From positions 310,001-374,000 of the forward strand of contig NZ_JACCBZ010000005.1 of assembly GCF_013408825.1 (NCBI RefSeq): a DNA stretch of 64,000 nt, given 5' to 3'. Below, piece after piece: positions 32,893 to 41,974 of the stretch. Both the position numbers and the translations under genes were made by a program. The notes under the pieces are model-generated. The model saw only the letters and a list, made by a program, of their open reading frames with translations. It searched no databases and was not told the origin of the DNA. Origin of the DNA: Mucilaginibacter tundrae (GTDB lineage: Bacteria > Bacteroidota > Bacteroidia > Sphingobacteriales > Sphingobacteriaceae). Within the stretch, counting starts at the first letter, position 1. Each line of letters starts with the position of its first letter.

Positions 32893-33825
32893 TCAGCCCG
32901 CTGTCCGCAGGCCTCCGCCCAGGCGGACAAGCGGCTTTCTGACCTCGCCTTTACAACGCAGCCAGTCATTCAAATCCTTAAACTTTTCATAAAGGCCGCT
33001 TTCATCCCGAAAGCGGCTGCCTAAAGAAAGCGCATAATCGCGGTACGCCAACCCTGTCACGTCCCGGTCCAGCCAGAGGTGGACATGCGAATGCTGCTCC
33101 AAAAAAGGCAGCGCCCGGTCAAACAACCCCGCACCGTTCAGCACGACGAAATCCACCGTGCGCGGGTCGTCATAAGGATGCAAAGTTTGATAAGAAAGGA
33201 AGTCCATGAAGCCCTCAAAAACATGCGCAATACTAGCCCCGGAACCCAGGCACGTAATGTCTTTCGGCGCACTGCTTTGCTTGAAATTTTTGTTGCGGAT
33301 TTCCCAGCCGCCAGCATTGTTCCCGAAGCCGATACCGTAGTAAGAGCGTCCGCCAATTTCATAGGCAACCTCCCTGCAAAAACTGTCTGCAACCGCTATT
33401 GGAATTGACCGTTCATGCAGGTAATTTTTGAGCGGATAGGCATATAATGGTCGCACCTCTTTCACCGTTAATTTTCTATCTAATCCGATACGCCCTTCAT
33501 GCAGACTTGGTTCAAAAAGATAGAGTTGGTGAGGGGAAAAAGAAACGTTCATCCTTTCCAGCAGTTCTGCTACTGAACACCCGTGATAGCGGAGTAAAAA
33601 GTCAACCGGGTTGCCGCCCGTCATCAGCCCGAAATCATACCATTCATTAGCCGAACGGTCAACATGAAAACTTGCCTTCCGCTCATTTCGCAGGGGCGAC
33701 AAATACCAGTAATCGGTATCATTTTTTTTCCGCGCCACCACATCGTGACCCAGCATCTCTAAAAGATAAACCAGGTCTAACTCCCTAAGCCGGGAAAGCG
33801 AAAACACTTCATTTGTAAAATCCAT
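32893..33825 (-). CDS. primase-like protein (CHC2-type fold plus Toprim), zinc ligands missing
   Basis: The ATG at 33825 is preferred because AAAGGG lies nine bases before it; a second ATG at 33843 would add six residues. Residues 20-85 follow the CHC2 pattern of DNA primases (YWYLSPLRNERKASFHVDRS, EWYDFGLMTGGNPVDFLLRY), but the usual zinc-binding Cys residues are absent. The Toprim part shows HVFEGFMDFLSY and HLWLDRDVTG, which provide the metal-binding Glu and DxD-type residues. In mobile elements such proteins prime the transferred strand. It is upstream of the oriT candidate in the mob module. Confidence 0.83.
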   Translation of the reverse strand: MDFTNEVFSLSRLRELDLVYLLEMLGHDVVARKKNDTDYWYLSPLRNERKASFHVDRSANEWYDFGLMTGGNPVDFLLRYHGCSVAELLERMNVSFSPHQLYLFEPSLHEGRIGLDRKLTVKEVRPLYAYPLKNYLHERSIPIAVADSFCREVAYEIGGRSYYGIGFGNNAGGWEIRNKNFKQSSAPKDITCLGSGASIAHVFEGFMDFLSYQTLHPYDDPRTVDFVVLNGAGLFDRALPFLEQHSHVHLWLDRDVTGLAYRDYALSLGSRFRDESGLYEKFKDLNDWLRCKGEVRKPLVRLGGGLRTAG

Positions 33826-33927
33826 TGCACATATCCCTTTCACTAATCAAAGCCAAAAGTAAAGTGTCCGTTTCACATTCACCTATCCTCCCCAAATATT
33901 GATGAGGATCGTTTCAACCTGACAAAT

Positions 33928-33935
33928 TAACTTTG
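33928..33935 (+). promoter_or_regulatory. candidate -7 box for the 94-residue gene
   Basis: TAACTTTG exactly matches TAnnTTTG and ends 26 bp before the ATG at 33962. It faces away from the divergent primase gene, so it should drive the small plus-strand gene. Confidence 0.4.
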
Positions 33936-33961
33936 TCCTAATAATTAACCTTAAAAATAAA

Positions 33962-34246
33962 ATGAATATGGCAACGAATGTGTTGGGAACGGTTTACGAA
34001 ACTTTGTTATGTAGTCCGGGGATGAATGAAGCCGTAAAGATTGATCTAAAGATCAGCCGGAAAACGATTTTGCTACTGAGCAGCCTGATTGAAAATGGCA
34101 CGGGAGACAAAGAAACATTGGCCACTGGGCTAATTGGTTTGATACCCGAAGAAGATCGTGAAGAATTAAAAAACTTCGGTGATGAATGCCTCAAAAAGGC
34201 TGGCTTGAAAGAGCTCAGTGAAAAAATTAAGACGCTGAAAAGTTAA
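33962..34246 (+). CDS. small helical hypothetical protein of mobile elements
   Basis: The 94-residue protein is all-helical with acidic/basic repeats (KIDLKISRKTILLLSSLIEN, GLKELSEKIKTLKS) and no known domain. Similar short genes often sit beside Bacteroidota mob modules. ATGs at 33962 and 33968 are both possible. It has its own promoter-like box and is followed by a shared terminator with the convergent DUF4365 gene. Confidence 0.6.
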   Translation: MNMATNVLGTVYETLLCSPGMNEAVKIDLKISRKTILLLSSLIENGTGDKETLATGLIGLIPEEDREELKNFGDECLKKAGLKELSEKIKTLKS

Positions 34247-34251
34247 GGTAG

Positions 34252-34275
34252 GGCCAGTCTTAGCACTGGCCTTAT
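34252..34275. terminator. terminator between convergent genes
   Basis: GGCCAGT (34252-34258) and ACTGGCC (34265-34271) form a 7-bp GC-rich stem with a 6-nt loop, followed on the plus strand by TTATT. It lies between the plus-strand stop at 34246 and the minus-strand stop at 34272. Confidence 0.6.
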
Positions 34276-36080
34276 TGCATTAAGGACGTTTCTTGGGGAT
34301 AGGTAAGTGGAAATAGCGTTGATAAAGACCATTCCGGTTTTAGGTTTAATACTTTATTCATCTCCTCGGTAATGTCATCGTATAAATGTTCGTAAATGCC
34401 ACTGTTCTTCGCCGCGTGATCCAGAGCTGCTCTTCGTTCAGTTAGGTCGGCCATAAATGACCGATGCTTTGTGCCGCCTTTTAGCATTTGTTCGAACCGT
34501 TTATGTAAGGCATTCATCTCGTAGGTAGCGATCAATTCTTTCATAACTTTTGCACATTCATCCGCATCTTCTTTATTACCTAAAAAATCAAAGATTTCAT
34601 ACTTGTGGCGCAGACAGTTAAATTGATTTTCGCGCTGCTGCAACCGGTCATAGGTTCCAGCAATCTTTTCAACATGAGCCAATAATTCAAGCAGCGATTC
34701 CCGGTCGTCCGGCGCTACTTCCAGATCGATGGTTAATTTTTCTTTGTTCCAATTACTGATCGAATGAAAGTGATATATTTTAGCAAATTCCCATTCTATT
34801 TTTTCCATCATCAGGTTACTCAGCGCCAAGAAGTTCCGATGTTTTAGCGCAAACCCATAAAGTTCCTGTAACTGGCTGAGAAACTGTTCCTCGAATTTTA
34901 ACCAATCTGCTACGGTCAAATCCCGATAGGCGTCTGTTTGGCGGCCCATCGTCAGGAGTGAATTTTTGGCTAATTCATGTAAAAGCAATGTGGCTTCTGC
35001 GTTCAATATTTTAGCATGTGCTACAATCCTCATGTCATGAAATTCCGGACGTTTGCCAACGATCCGCATAGCTCCTTCGTAATACTTTTTAATGCGCGGA
35101 CCCTGTTCAATTTCCTTACTTCCAATAAACTGGTTGTAAAGATTCTCCAGTTGCAGAAAAGTGCCCGCGTTCTCATTGGCTACGATCTCTGCCTTTTCTT
35201 TTCTGAATTCAGGTTCACTAATAAGTCCCAGCAGGTACCTTGCATGTACCAAAGTATAGGATAGCATGCTTTGGTCTTCCGGATGTAAACTGTTAATTTC
35301 ATTATGTGACAATTTGAGCAGTTCAATCGCTTTGAAAAGGTTGCCCTGGTGATAATAAGCCACACCACAAATCATGTTGAATATCGGTGAGGCTTTACCC
35401 CTGGGATGGGTACGCTGCTCGATCTCAATGACTTGGTTAAAAGCATGCCGATTAAGCAGGTCGAATCCCATATATTCGATAAATTCGATATTCTGCTCGA
35501 CACTATAAACGTCCTGCTGTTCATCAATAACAAAACCTTTTGACGGCTGATCATTACTTCCCTGAACCCGGATATGTAAGCTTAACTTTTTCAGCAGCAT
35601 ACCGCTTTCAAAAGTTTCCTTATATATCCCGTCTATTTGCTGTTGATCTAATGCCTGGGTGAATTTTACTTTATAAGTTTTCGGCACTTGGTCCGGCAGA
35701 TATTTTTTTGAAAGATCGCGATATACTTCAGCTACTGGGGCAATATAAAACTGATTTGCGGGATAGTCATACAGGATATAAAAACCCGGCAGTCCGAAGT
35801 TCAACAGATAATTGAGATTGCTGGTCTGCACTGGATAAGAGAGTGAGCCGTCGCGCTTTTTTTTTACTGATTCCGTGGATTTCAACTGTATCGCAAAACG
35901 AAAATTAGTGTAGACCCCGTTTTGCTTGATCTCACCGATGATATCTATCCCTTTGTCGCGTTGATTTTCCGGGCGCAGTTCAAATATGGAAGGATCAAAT
36001 AAAATGGCTAGCTGATTCCTGGAAATGGTTTCTAAGGTCTCCTCCCGGCTGGAGATTGGTAAAGCAAGGTTTGGGCTCAT
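34272..36080 (-). CDS. DUF4365-type nuclease with TPR-like region
   Basis: The ATG at 36080 is chosen because it leaves a clean 26-bp gap to the upstream HNH gene; longer frames overlap that gene by over 100 bp. The N-terminal 150 residues have the DUF4365 pattern: DKGIDIIGEI (Asp46) and FAIQLKST (Q-x-K), a PD-(D/E)xK-like core. The rest is long and helical with repeated pairs (NMICGVAYYHQGNLFKAIEL, LAHVEKIAGTYDRLQQRENQ), like TPR repeats that could sense a partner. The total is 602 residues. It is the second gene of an HNH-DUF4365 pair, probably a two-nuclease defence unit. The function is inferred. Confidence 0.72.
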   Translation of the reverse strand: MSPNLALPISSREETLETISRNQLAILFDPSIFELRPENQRDKGIDIIGEIKQNGVYTNFRFAIQLKSTESVKKKRDGSLSYPVQTSNLNYLLNFGLPGFYILYDYPANQFYIAPVAEVYRDLSKKYLPDQVPKTYKVKFTQALDQQQIDGIYKETFESGMLLKKLSLHIRVQGSNDQPSKGFVIDEQQDVYSVEQNIEFIEYMGFDLLNRHAFNQVIEIEQRTHPRGKASPIFNMICGVAYYHQGNLFKAIELLKLSHNEINSLHPEDQSMLSYTLVHARYLLGLISEPEFRKEKAEIVANENAGTFLQLENLYNQFIGSKEIEQGPRIKKYYEGAMRIVGKRPEFHDMRIVAHAKILNAEATLLLHELAKNSLLTMGRQTDAYRDLTVADWLKFEEQFLSQLQELYGFALKHRNFLALSNLMMEKIEWEFAKIYHFHSISNWNKEKLTIDLEVAPDDRESLLELLAHVEKIAGTYDRLQQRENQFNCLRHKYEIFDFLGNKEDADECAKVMKELIATYEMNALHKRFEQMLKGGTKHRSFMADLTERRAALDHAAKNSGIYEHLYDDITEEMNKVLNLKPEWSLSTLFPLTYPQETSLMQ

Positions 36081-36106
36081 TTGTAAATTTAAGGATTTCC
36101 CAAATA

Positions 36107-37762
36107 CTAATGTAATTGCCTGATCTGATTTTTGATTAGCGCCTCCAGATGATCGACCCATTGCGCAGCGATGGCCGCATGATCTATGGGTCCAAGTTCT
36201 GTATGGTAGAGTTTTTTTAGCCAATGCGGCGACTGGTGGGACGGGCTGATCGCGTAATAATAATCGTCGAAGAAAATGTTAAGGTTGCCATAGATGTCAA
36301 ACGCTCCGGTACCTGCTTTTTTAAAGCCCCGTAAAATGAGGTGTAAGCCAATCTCGAAAACCTTTCTTTTCTGCACAGCCATTTCAATATCCGCAGTTGT
36401 GTAAAAGCCGAATGCTTGCCTGTCAATAGATGTCGATTTTTCATAAGAGGCGAAAAGCGGATATATTTTACTTTCCAAAGCGGGCCCGGCGGCAACCATG
36501 ATAGCCGATAAGCTTTCGTTAAACAAACGCTGGATGACTACATTGCTTCGTTTGATTTGCAGCTCTCCGCTTTTGAAGATATTAGCTGCTTTTTGTAAAA
36601 GCTGGCCGGGTGGCTTATCAAAAGCCTGTTTGATGAAATTATAAAGCGCTGTATCTTCTTCATCAATAACCGTTTCGTCCTTTGTACAATTCACGTACAA
36701 GGTATCCGACCAGGCTTTACCATCCGACCAAACCAAAGAAAGGAAAATAGTTACCAATCCATTGAAAGGCGACAGTACAGAAACTTCGGTAATGCTCTTG
36801 ATAAAGTTTAACGGCGTGTCGGAATCGGTTTCCCGCAGCGACGTGGGAATATTCATCAGCCGGAGCAATTCGATTCGAGTAAGACGGTTAAGCAGCGGCA
36901 CGTTATCCTTGAAAGCCTGATAATAGATTGGAAAATAAGAGCCCATCATTGGTTTGACGATCCAGCTGCCAAAAGGCCAGCCCAGGTTTCTTTCGATCAC
37001 CTGTTTGGCTAAAGCCGCTCCGCTTACCATTTTAAAGTCGCCATCGCCGATAACAAGATCACCATCATAGGAGCTTGCCATGTCTGAACCCAATGCTTCC
37101 AACGAAATTTTCGGTGCTCCCGGATATACCCATACCGTGATCTCATGCAGGCCGTTAGAATTGACACGCCAGTCCAATTCTTCCTTCAGCAAACGCCCCT
37201 CATTCTGCGATTCGATGATGATGTAGCGTCGGCAGGGCAATATTTCGTTTTTGCCATGACTGCGTAACCGCTCTACATTTCCGAAAAGAAAGTCTTTGAC
37301 GACGAAAGTCCAGGCATCATTTTTTACCCCGATCCAGGTGCCGGTAAACATCAGATCTACATCCAGGCAGATCAATGTCTCCAAGCCGTTTTCGATCTCT
37401 TGCTCGACGTTCATCATTTCTCTGATGGCTTTGCCTTCAGCTGTTTTCTTCCAGGACTTTAATAATTCCGCCGGGTAGGTCTGTACGTCGAGGTCAACGG
37501 CTCTTGCATGTTTCTTACACAACCAGATGCCGTTGTCCGGAGAAGAACGTTCCTCTGCTTTCATGGTTTCCAGGTAACGCGCGCCGCCAGGCGATGCGGC
37601 GTGTATATGTGCCGCTTCGCCGACATTCATTGATTTTTCCGGATTTGATTGGTGGGGGCCGATAGTAATGTTCGGGCAACCCGGACTGCTGCAACGGTAG
37701 GCCACGCGTTGCGCCAATATTACTTTAGTGCTGTTACTGAAATTATCTCTGTTAGAAGCCAT
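36107..37762 (-). CDS. HNH endonuclease with large C-terminal domain
   Basis: From the ATG at 37762 (MASNRDNF; a start at 37771 is also possible) the protein has 551 residues. The HNH/beta-beta-alpha-metal site is at the N-terminus: Cys24 and Cys29 in YRCSSPGCP, GEAAHIHAASPGG (His52), Asn77 in SPDNGIWLCKKH, with Cys82 and His85. The remaining 460 residues have no family I recognise. Upstream codons to 37903 contain no typical start context and are ignored. The partner gene is a DUF4365 nuclease, 26 bp away on the same strand. A restriction-like or defence role is likely. Confidence 0.8.
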   Translation of the reverse strand: MASNRDNFSNSTKVILAQRVAYRCSSPGCPNITIGPHQSNPEKSMNVGEAAHIHAASPGGARYLETMKAEERSSPDNGIWLCKKHARAVDLDVQTYPAELLKSWKKTAEGKAIREMMNVEQEIENGLETLICLDVDLMFTGTWIGVKNDAWTFVVKDFLFGNVERLRSHGKNEILPCRRYIIIESQNEGRLLKEELDWRVNSNGLHEITVWVYPGAPKISLEALGSDMASSYDGDLVIGDGDFKMVSGAALAKQVIERNLGWPFGSWIVKPMMGSYFPIYYQAFKDNVPLLNRLTRIELLRLMNIPTSLRETDSDTPLNFIKSITEVSVLSPFNGLVTIFLSLVWSDGKAWSDTLYVNCTKDETVIDEEDTALYNFIKQAFDKPPGQLLQKAANIFKSGELQIKRSNVVIQRLFNESLSAIMVAAGPALESKIYPLFASYEKSTSIDRQAFGFYTTADIEMAVQKRKVFEIGLHLILRGFKKAGTGAFDIYGNLNIFFDDYYYAISPSHQSPHWLKKLYHTELGPIDHAAIAAQWVDHLEALIKNQIRQLH

Positions 37763-38731
37763 AATTATCATGCTAAAATAAGCAGAAGGATCGTTAACGA
37801 GAAGAAAAAACCGCGCGTCCGGTATAGCAGGCGGCGATCTGTCAAGCCAAACATAGATGGCTGTCGCGCAGGCATGTATGTTGTAAATGTAGCAAAGCCC
37901 CAAACTGAGTTAGCGTAACAGCGGTGTTTAATTAGTAAGTTAAACGATTACGGACCGCCAGAGACAACAAATTCGTTATCGATTTCAATAACACTTATCA
38001 GGGGGCGCCCACCGCCTGTACATATTCCCTGATGGCATCCACCAACCCGTTATGCGGTATGCCGCGTGGCCAGACTACTGTGTTCTTCAGGGGCGCCATC
38101 TTTCAAATTCCACGTCCGTCAGGCAGAACAACGCAGGATGAATGGTCGGATCGCCACATAACTCTGGAGCCGGTAAAGCCCCACCTGGAACATCAATGCG
38201 TTTGAAAGAGGGAGAAAATACACATTAACGCCAATCACCACCAGGGTTTTCAGCTCTAAACACCAGGAAATAATAATTTGTAATTAGATTTTTAATTGTT
38301 CAAGTATCTGTAAAACAAATATTTGATGCCGATAAATACTTGATTTTTTAGAGACCACTCAAGAACATGAGTTGATTAACGCCAGTTGTTTGCAAATTTG
38401 TATTGTATACTGTTGGTATTTATGCGATTAAATATTAAACAGAATATAGCCAATTATTAGCCAATTCATATTTGAACTATTAAATGTTTAAACCACAAAA
38501 TAAATTACCTAGTGATAGAGCCATCATATGCTATACAGGTTTGGAAAGATGTTTAGGCCTTGTCGCGCCTTCATAATTGGTCAGATTGCCTTAATGATGC
38601 TTGCCCAATTTTTGTTAAAAAGTATCTGCCACTAGTTTGATTCTTCAATCATAATACTTATTTACTCACCACAGCTCGTCCATCGTGAACAAGAATTGAA
38701 CTAATCCTATGTTTTTAATTGATAGCAAACT
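37763..38731. other. island tail and AT-rich intergenic region, with a decayed coding remnant
   Basis: A GC-rich patch (about 37950-38230) holds a short open minus-strand frame, 37998-38099, whose translation (TVVWPRGIPHNGLVDAIREY) looks like the C-terminus of a real protein, possibly a LysR-type regulator; the rest of the gene is gone. The flanking 38240-38730 is very AT-rich with no gene. The right island boundary must lie somewhere here. No tRNA or integrase was found. Confidence 0.35.
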
Positions 38732-38751
38732 ATAGCTTATAATAAAGCTAT
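38732..38751. promoter_or_regulatory. inverted repeat upstream of the mannan locus
   Basis: ATAGCTT (38732-38738) and AAGCTAT (38745-38751) form a perfect 7-bp inverted repeat 54 bp before the first mannan-locus gene. Its size and AT content fit an operator, but no regulator is assigned. Confidence 0.25.
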
Positions 38752-38804
38752 TTATCCAGAAAAATAAATATAACGCAGAAGACATTCAAACTGCAGCCCT
38801 GTAA

Positions 38805-40220
38805 ATGAGAAAAATACTAATCACCCTGTTTGTTTTTGCTAGTGCGAATACTTTTGGACAGACGTTAAAATCAGATAATAATTTAATCAATGATGCATTT
38901 AAACTGGCCGTTGGTACTGTTGACGTCAATACCCGTAGGGGAATACTTGCTGCGGGAGCAGACTATGGTGGGGATTGGACCCGCGATATTGCAATTAACT
39001 CTTGGAACGGAGTGAGCTTATTACGCCCGCAAATTGCTGATCAATCTTTGTGGAGTGTTACCGTAAATAAAGATACGGTAGGTCTGCAGTACTGGGATAA
39101 AATAATCTGGGTGGTGGCTGCATACAATCACTATAAAGTGACCGGCGATAAAATATTTTTAAAGCAAGCTTACAAATGCTCTGCCAGTACCATGCAACAA
39201 TTAGAGCGGCAAACATTTGATAAAGAATACGGATTGTTCAGGGGGCCTTCCGTTTTCAACGATGGCATCGCCGGCTATCCTGAACCTGTTTACGAGCTAT
39301 CAAATTATTCCTCGGGAGTGGTAGATCATAAAGGTTCAAGATATATCAAGTGTCTCAGTACTAATTCCATTTATTATGGAGCTTACCTGGCTTTAATTGA
39401 AATGGCTAAAAGTCTAAATGTAGATAAAGCAGTAATCGCGGATTATCAGCAAAAATCAACGGCGCTGAAAAGCAATATCTTAAAACATTTATACGATCAG
39501 GATACCCATACGTTCGATTACCTTATTGACCAGAATGGCCATGTGAATAATTCACAGGAAGGACTTGGGATTTCTTTCGCGGTAATTTTCGGTATTGCGA
39601 ACAAAGCGCAGGCTAAACAAATAATTAGCCAGGCGAAAGTTTCAAAATATGGCATTACCTCTATCTATCCTGATTTTCCAAGATATTCACCTGATAAGCC
39701 AGGCAGACATAATAATATCATCTGGCCCATGGTAAACGGTTTTTTTGCTAAAGCTGCAATCACCGCTAAAGACTACAGTACCTTTACTAATGAATTATAT
39801 GATTTAACGCACCTTGCGCTTGATGAAGATAAAGGCAATTATGATTTCAGGGAAATCTATAATCCATATTCAGGTAAACCTGACGGTGGCTGGCAGAGAA
39901 GTGGTAGCGCTATTCCTAGCCATTGGGAGTCATGCAGGCTACAGACATGGTCCGCCACTGCATATATTTCCATGGTATTAAACGGAGTTGTTGGCTTGCG
40001 TTTCCAGGAAAACACGGTGTCATTCATACCGTATTTACCTCCAGGAATTAAATATATCGAGCTAAAGGACCTGGCTTACCGTAATTCAATACTAAACATC
40101 ATTGTTAAAGGGAAAGGAAGTACAATAAAAACATTTACTGTTGATGGAAAGGTGCAAAATAGCCATTTAATTGCCTCTACAATACAGGGAAAGCACAATG
40201 TGTTTATCGAGTTAGAATAA
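38805..40220 (+). CDS. exported six-hairpin glycoside hydrolase (GH63/MGH1-like)
   Basis: A signal peptide ends in ANTFGQ, so it is periplasmic. The body reads as an (alpha/alpha)6 barrel: GGDWTRDIAINSWNG, YWDKIIWVVAAYNHYKVTGD, RSGSAIPSHWESCRLQTWSA. These resemble GH63/MGH1-like and amylo-1,6-glucosidase-type folds, which act on glucose or mannose-linked glycans. It is first in a group with two SGNH esterases and GH125, so mannosidic substrates are likely. The exact family is uncertain. Confidence 0.65.
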   Translation: MRKILITLFVFASANTFGQTLKSDNNLINDAFKLAVGTVDVNTRRGILAAGADYGGDWTRDIAINSWNGVSLLRPQIADQSLWSVTVNKDTVGLQYWDKIIWVVAAYNHYKVTGDKIFLKQAYKCSASTMQQLERQTFDKEYGLFRGPSVFNDGIAGYPEPVYELSNYSSGVVDHKGSRYIKCLSTNSIYYGAYLALIEMAKSLNVDKAVIADYQQKSTALKSNILKHLYDQDTHTFDYLIDQNGHVNNSQEGLGISFAVIFGIANKAQAKQIISQAKVSKYGITSIYPDFPRYSPDKPGRHNNIIWPMVNGFFAKAAITAKDYSTFTNELYDLTHLALDEDKGNYDFREIYNPYSGKPDGGWQRSGSAIPSHWESCRLQTWSATAYISMVLNGVVGLRFQENTVSFIPYLPPGIKYIELKDLAYRNSILNIIVKGKGSTIKTFTVDGKVQNSHLIASTIQGKHNVFIELE

Positions 40221-40254
40221 CCACAATAAAAATCACTACAATCAACTATTAACA

Positions 40255-40914
40255 ATGAAAGCTAAATTATTTTTACTTCTTTTAAGTTTAACCTTCGCCT
40301 CGCAGGTGTTTGCCCAGCAAGGTTTTCCGTTCGCTGACGAAATACGGGCATTCAAGCATCAGGATAGTTTACATTTTCCTCCAAAGAATGGAATATTATT
40401 TATTGGAAGTTCATCCATTAGGAAGTGGACTGATTTGGAACAACGGTTTGCGGGTAAACCTATTATAAGACGTGGAGTCGGCGGTTGTGAACTTGGACAA
40501 GTATTGGATTATTATACACCATATATACTATTTCCGTACCATCCGAGGAAAATATTTATATATGCAGGTGAAAACGATATCGCATCCGGCAAAACTCCGG
40601 AATATGTGGCACAAGAGTTTAGCAAACTTTGGATACTTATTCGTCAAAAATTGCCATCTGCGGACATTTATTTTATGTCGATCAAACAGGGAATTGCCAG
40701 GGCAAAATATAATGACGGCGTTAATAAAGCCAATGTATTAATAGAGGCCTATTTAAAGCATAAACCGCATAGTTTATTTATTGATATGAACGTGGATATA
40801 TATAAACCGGGAACTAACTTGCCAGATTCCAGCCTTTTTCAGCCTGATTATATTCATCTAAATTCTATTGGTTATGATAAATGGCAAGAAGAAATACAAG
40901 CATACGTTAATTAG
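40255..40914 (+). CDS. SGNH/GDSL-type esterase, exported
   Basis: A 219-residue protein with a signal peptide ending in VFAQQ. SGNH blocks are visible: ILFIGSSSIRKW (nucleophile Ser in block I), RRGVGGCELG (oxyanion Gly), FIYAGENDIASG (Asn in block III), and PDYIHLNSIGYDKW (catalytic Asp/His in block V). Family members remove acetyl groups from polysaccharides. It lies 34 bp after the six-hairpin enzyme gene. Deacetylation of decorated mannan is the likely role. Confidence 0.85.
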   Translation: MKAKLFLLLLSLTFASQVFAQQGFPFADEIRAFKHQDSLHFPPKNGILFIGSSSIRKWTDLEQRFAGKPIIRRGVGGCELGQVLDYYTPYILFPYHPRKIFIYAGENDIASGKTPEYVAQEFSKLWILIRQKLPSADIYFMSIKQGIARAKYNDGVNKANVLIEAYLKHKPHSLFIDMNVDIYKPGTNLPDSSLFQPDYIHLNSIGYDKWQEEIQAYVN

Positions 40915-41089
40915 CAGGTAGTTAATATTTACGATTCATCTCATCTGCGACCCAACCAGGAGACTTAGTTATAGTGTGATCTATAAATAAAATCACATTA
41001 TTAAACGCTGGCTGCTGGGGTTATAAACCGAATAACAAAAATATATTCTCTAATTAAATCAACATCGTACACCAACGTAAATATTAATA

Positions 41090-41920
41090 ATGAAAAAAAT
41101 CATATTATTCATATTGGTATTATTAAACATATCAGACGTCTTTGCTCAGCATAAAACACTTACATGGATGGCTATCGGCAGTTCCAGCACTTACATGAAT
41201 GGTAAACCGGAACTTACAAAAAACAGGATGACTGAAGGTTACATGGACCGGGTAGTTGATAAATTGCCATATATAAAATATGTAAATCACGGGCACAGCG
41301 GCTGGACAACTAAATCGATAGCTGATAACATTGATAAGTTGGGTTTGGAAAAGGCTGATTTTTACTCCGTATTATTAGGCTCTAACGATTGGTGGTTAGC
41401 TTTACCGCTAGGAACTTTGAATGACTATACCAATAACACAGGTAACCGAACCATGTATGGTGCTTATAAAACCATTATTAACAAGATCAGGAGTTTGAAT
41501 AGTAATGCGATAATAATCTTAATTACACCGTCTCAACGCACTGATTACGTCGATGTAAACAATAAGGCAAGTTTCATCTATGGATGCTATAAGCCGAAAG
41601 ACGGACATTATCTTTCAGAATATGCTGATGTGGTTAAAAGTATCGCTAAAGCTGAAAACTTCGAATTAGTGGACGTCTATTATAAAAGTGGCATTACATT
41701 CAAGAATGCTGTAAAATATCGTCGTTTAAGAGACCCCAAAAGTGGGGCCTATAAAAATTACAAATACCCGGACTATATAAACATACCCTATAATCCGGCT
41801 ACAGATGATTATCCCTATCCAGTTGACGCAATAGGAATGACTTATGATGGCCTACATCCATCAAATAAAGGTTACGCGAAGATTGCAAAAATGCTTGTTA
41901 AAGTGATGAGGAAATACTGA
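41090..41920 (+). CDS. second SGNH-type esterase, exported
   Basis: The 276-residue protein begins with a signal peptide ending in VFAQH. Block I is MAIGSSSTYMNG, block III LLGSNDWWLAL, and block V YDGLHPSNKGYAKI with the Asp-x-x-His pair. It is a different SGNH subgroup from the gene at 40255 (longer, with RTDYVDVNNKA insert), so two acyl-type substituents may be handled. It sits between that gene and GH125 on the same strand. Confidence 0.8.
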   Translation: MKKIILFILVLLNISDVFAQHKTLTWMAIGSSSTYMNGKPELTKNRMTEGYMDRVVDKLPYIKYVNHGHSGWTTKSIADNIDKLGLEKADFYSVLLGSNDWWLALPLGTLNDYTNNTGNRTMYGAYKTIINKIRSLNSNAIIILITPSQRTDYVDVNNKASFIYGCYKPKDGHYLSEYADVVKSIAKAENFELVDVYYKSGITFKNAVKYRRLRDPKSGAYKNYKYPDYINIPYNPATDDYPYPVDAIGMTYDGLHPSNKGYAKIAKMLVKVMRKY

Positions 41921-41974
41921 TATACAATTCACCGGGTTTCCATACTCGTTATTAAATGAAAAATAATTTCAGCG

